A stretch of DNA of 33,923 bases from an uncultured Acetatifactor sp. (lineage in GTDB: Bacteria; Bacillota; Clostridia; Lachnospirales; Lachnospiraceae): assembly GCA_910589655.1 (NCBI GenBank), contig CAJUTJ010000152.1, positions 1 to 33,923 on the forward strand, in the 5' to 3' direction. Below the pieces are notes generated by a model, which ran no database searches, was not told where the DNA came from, and worked only from the letters and a program-made list of their open reading frames with translations. Positions 33,916-33,923 of the stretch are shown here, piece by piece. How positions within the stretch are numbered: the stretch's first letter is position 1; each line of letters starts with the position of its first letter. Position numbers and translations under genes: made by a program.

Positions 33916-33923
33916 ATCCTGCG

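Overview
The window reads as chromosome of an anaerobic, gut-type Clostridia, most likely a Lachnospiraceae relative. Supporting signs are moderate GC, strong AGGAGG-like ribosome binding sites, rubrerythrin and a rubredoxin-fused flavin reductase, a DUF4364 protein, the clostridial order rpmE / DUF1385 / prmC / prfA, and genes for plant polysaccharide use. This assignment is inference from gene content; no rRNA or tRNA gene was seen.

Layout. 1-655: possible end of an upstream gene, then two 125-bp tandem hairpin repeats. 656-6178: a membrane GGDEF/EAL cyclic-di-GMP protein, a small VanZ-like membrane protein and a cytoplasmic GH78 alpha-L-rhamnosidase. 6205-7384: two 107-bp tandem hairpin repeats, then a NYN nuclease with two LOTUS (OST-HTH) domains. 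7485-9323: rarA, convergent with a DUF4364 regulator-like gene. 9359-11690 (minus strand): a 19-bp four-unit array, a radical SAM protein and malic enzyme. 11691-17592: repeat-rich spacer, then rho, rpmE (with promoter and terminator), DUF1385, prmC and prfA. 17753-19440: a hypothetical gene, flavin reductase-rubredoxin and rubrerythrin, closed by a terminator. 19504-25125: a mobile repeat, a second GGDEF/EAL protein whose GGDEF site is degenerate, a frameshifted pectinesterase-like beta-helix gene and a coupled GNAT. 25211-27352 (minus): KduD-type dehydrogenase and a secreted GH5 glucanase. 27353-29832: repeats, a 90-residue unknown, an atypical SDR, a 22-bp iteron array and a NADAR-family gene. 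29881-33923: a LysR regulator divergent from a split chromate transporter (chrA1, chrA2), the two halves being separated by a transposase remnant and a DUF1963 gene; a broken GNAT, a 166-bp MITE and a further palindrome end the window.

Functional threads. Rhamnosidase, the beta-helix protein, KduD and GH5 fit breakdown of pectin (rhamnogalacturonan) and beta-glucan. The two GGDEF/EAL proteins are close paralogues that may act in opposite or different ways on cyclic di-GMP. Rubrerythrin and the rubredoxin fusion fit oxygen and peroxide defence.

The most striking feature is the density of small non-coding mobile or palindromic repeats. At least two dispersed families are present. One 125-bp copy sits between the Shine-Dalgarno sequence and the start codon of chrA1, and taking it out in silico restores a normal 9-nt spacing. 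A different 120-bp element with a TTAA duplication splits the start of a transposase remnant, and taking it out restores the reading frame. No complete defence system, prophage or CRISPR array was seen.
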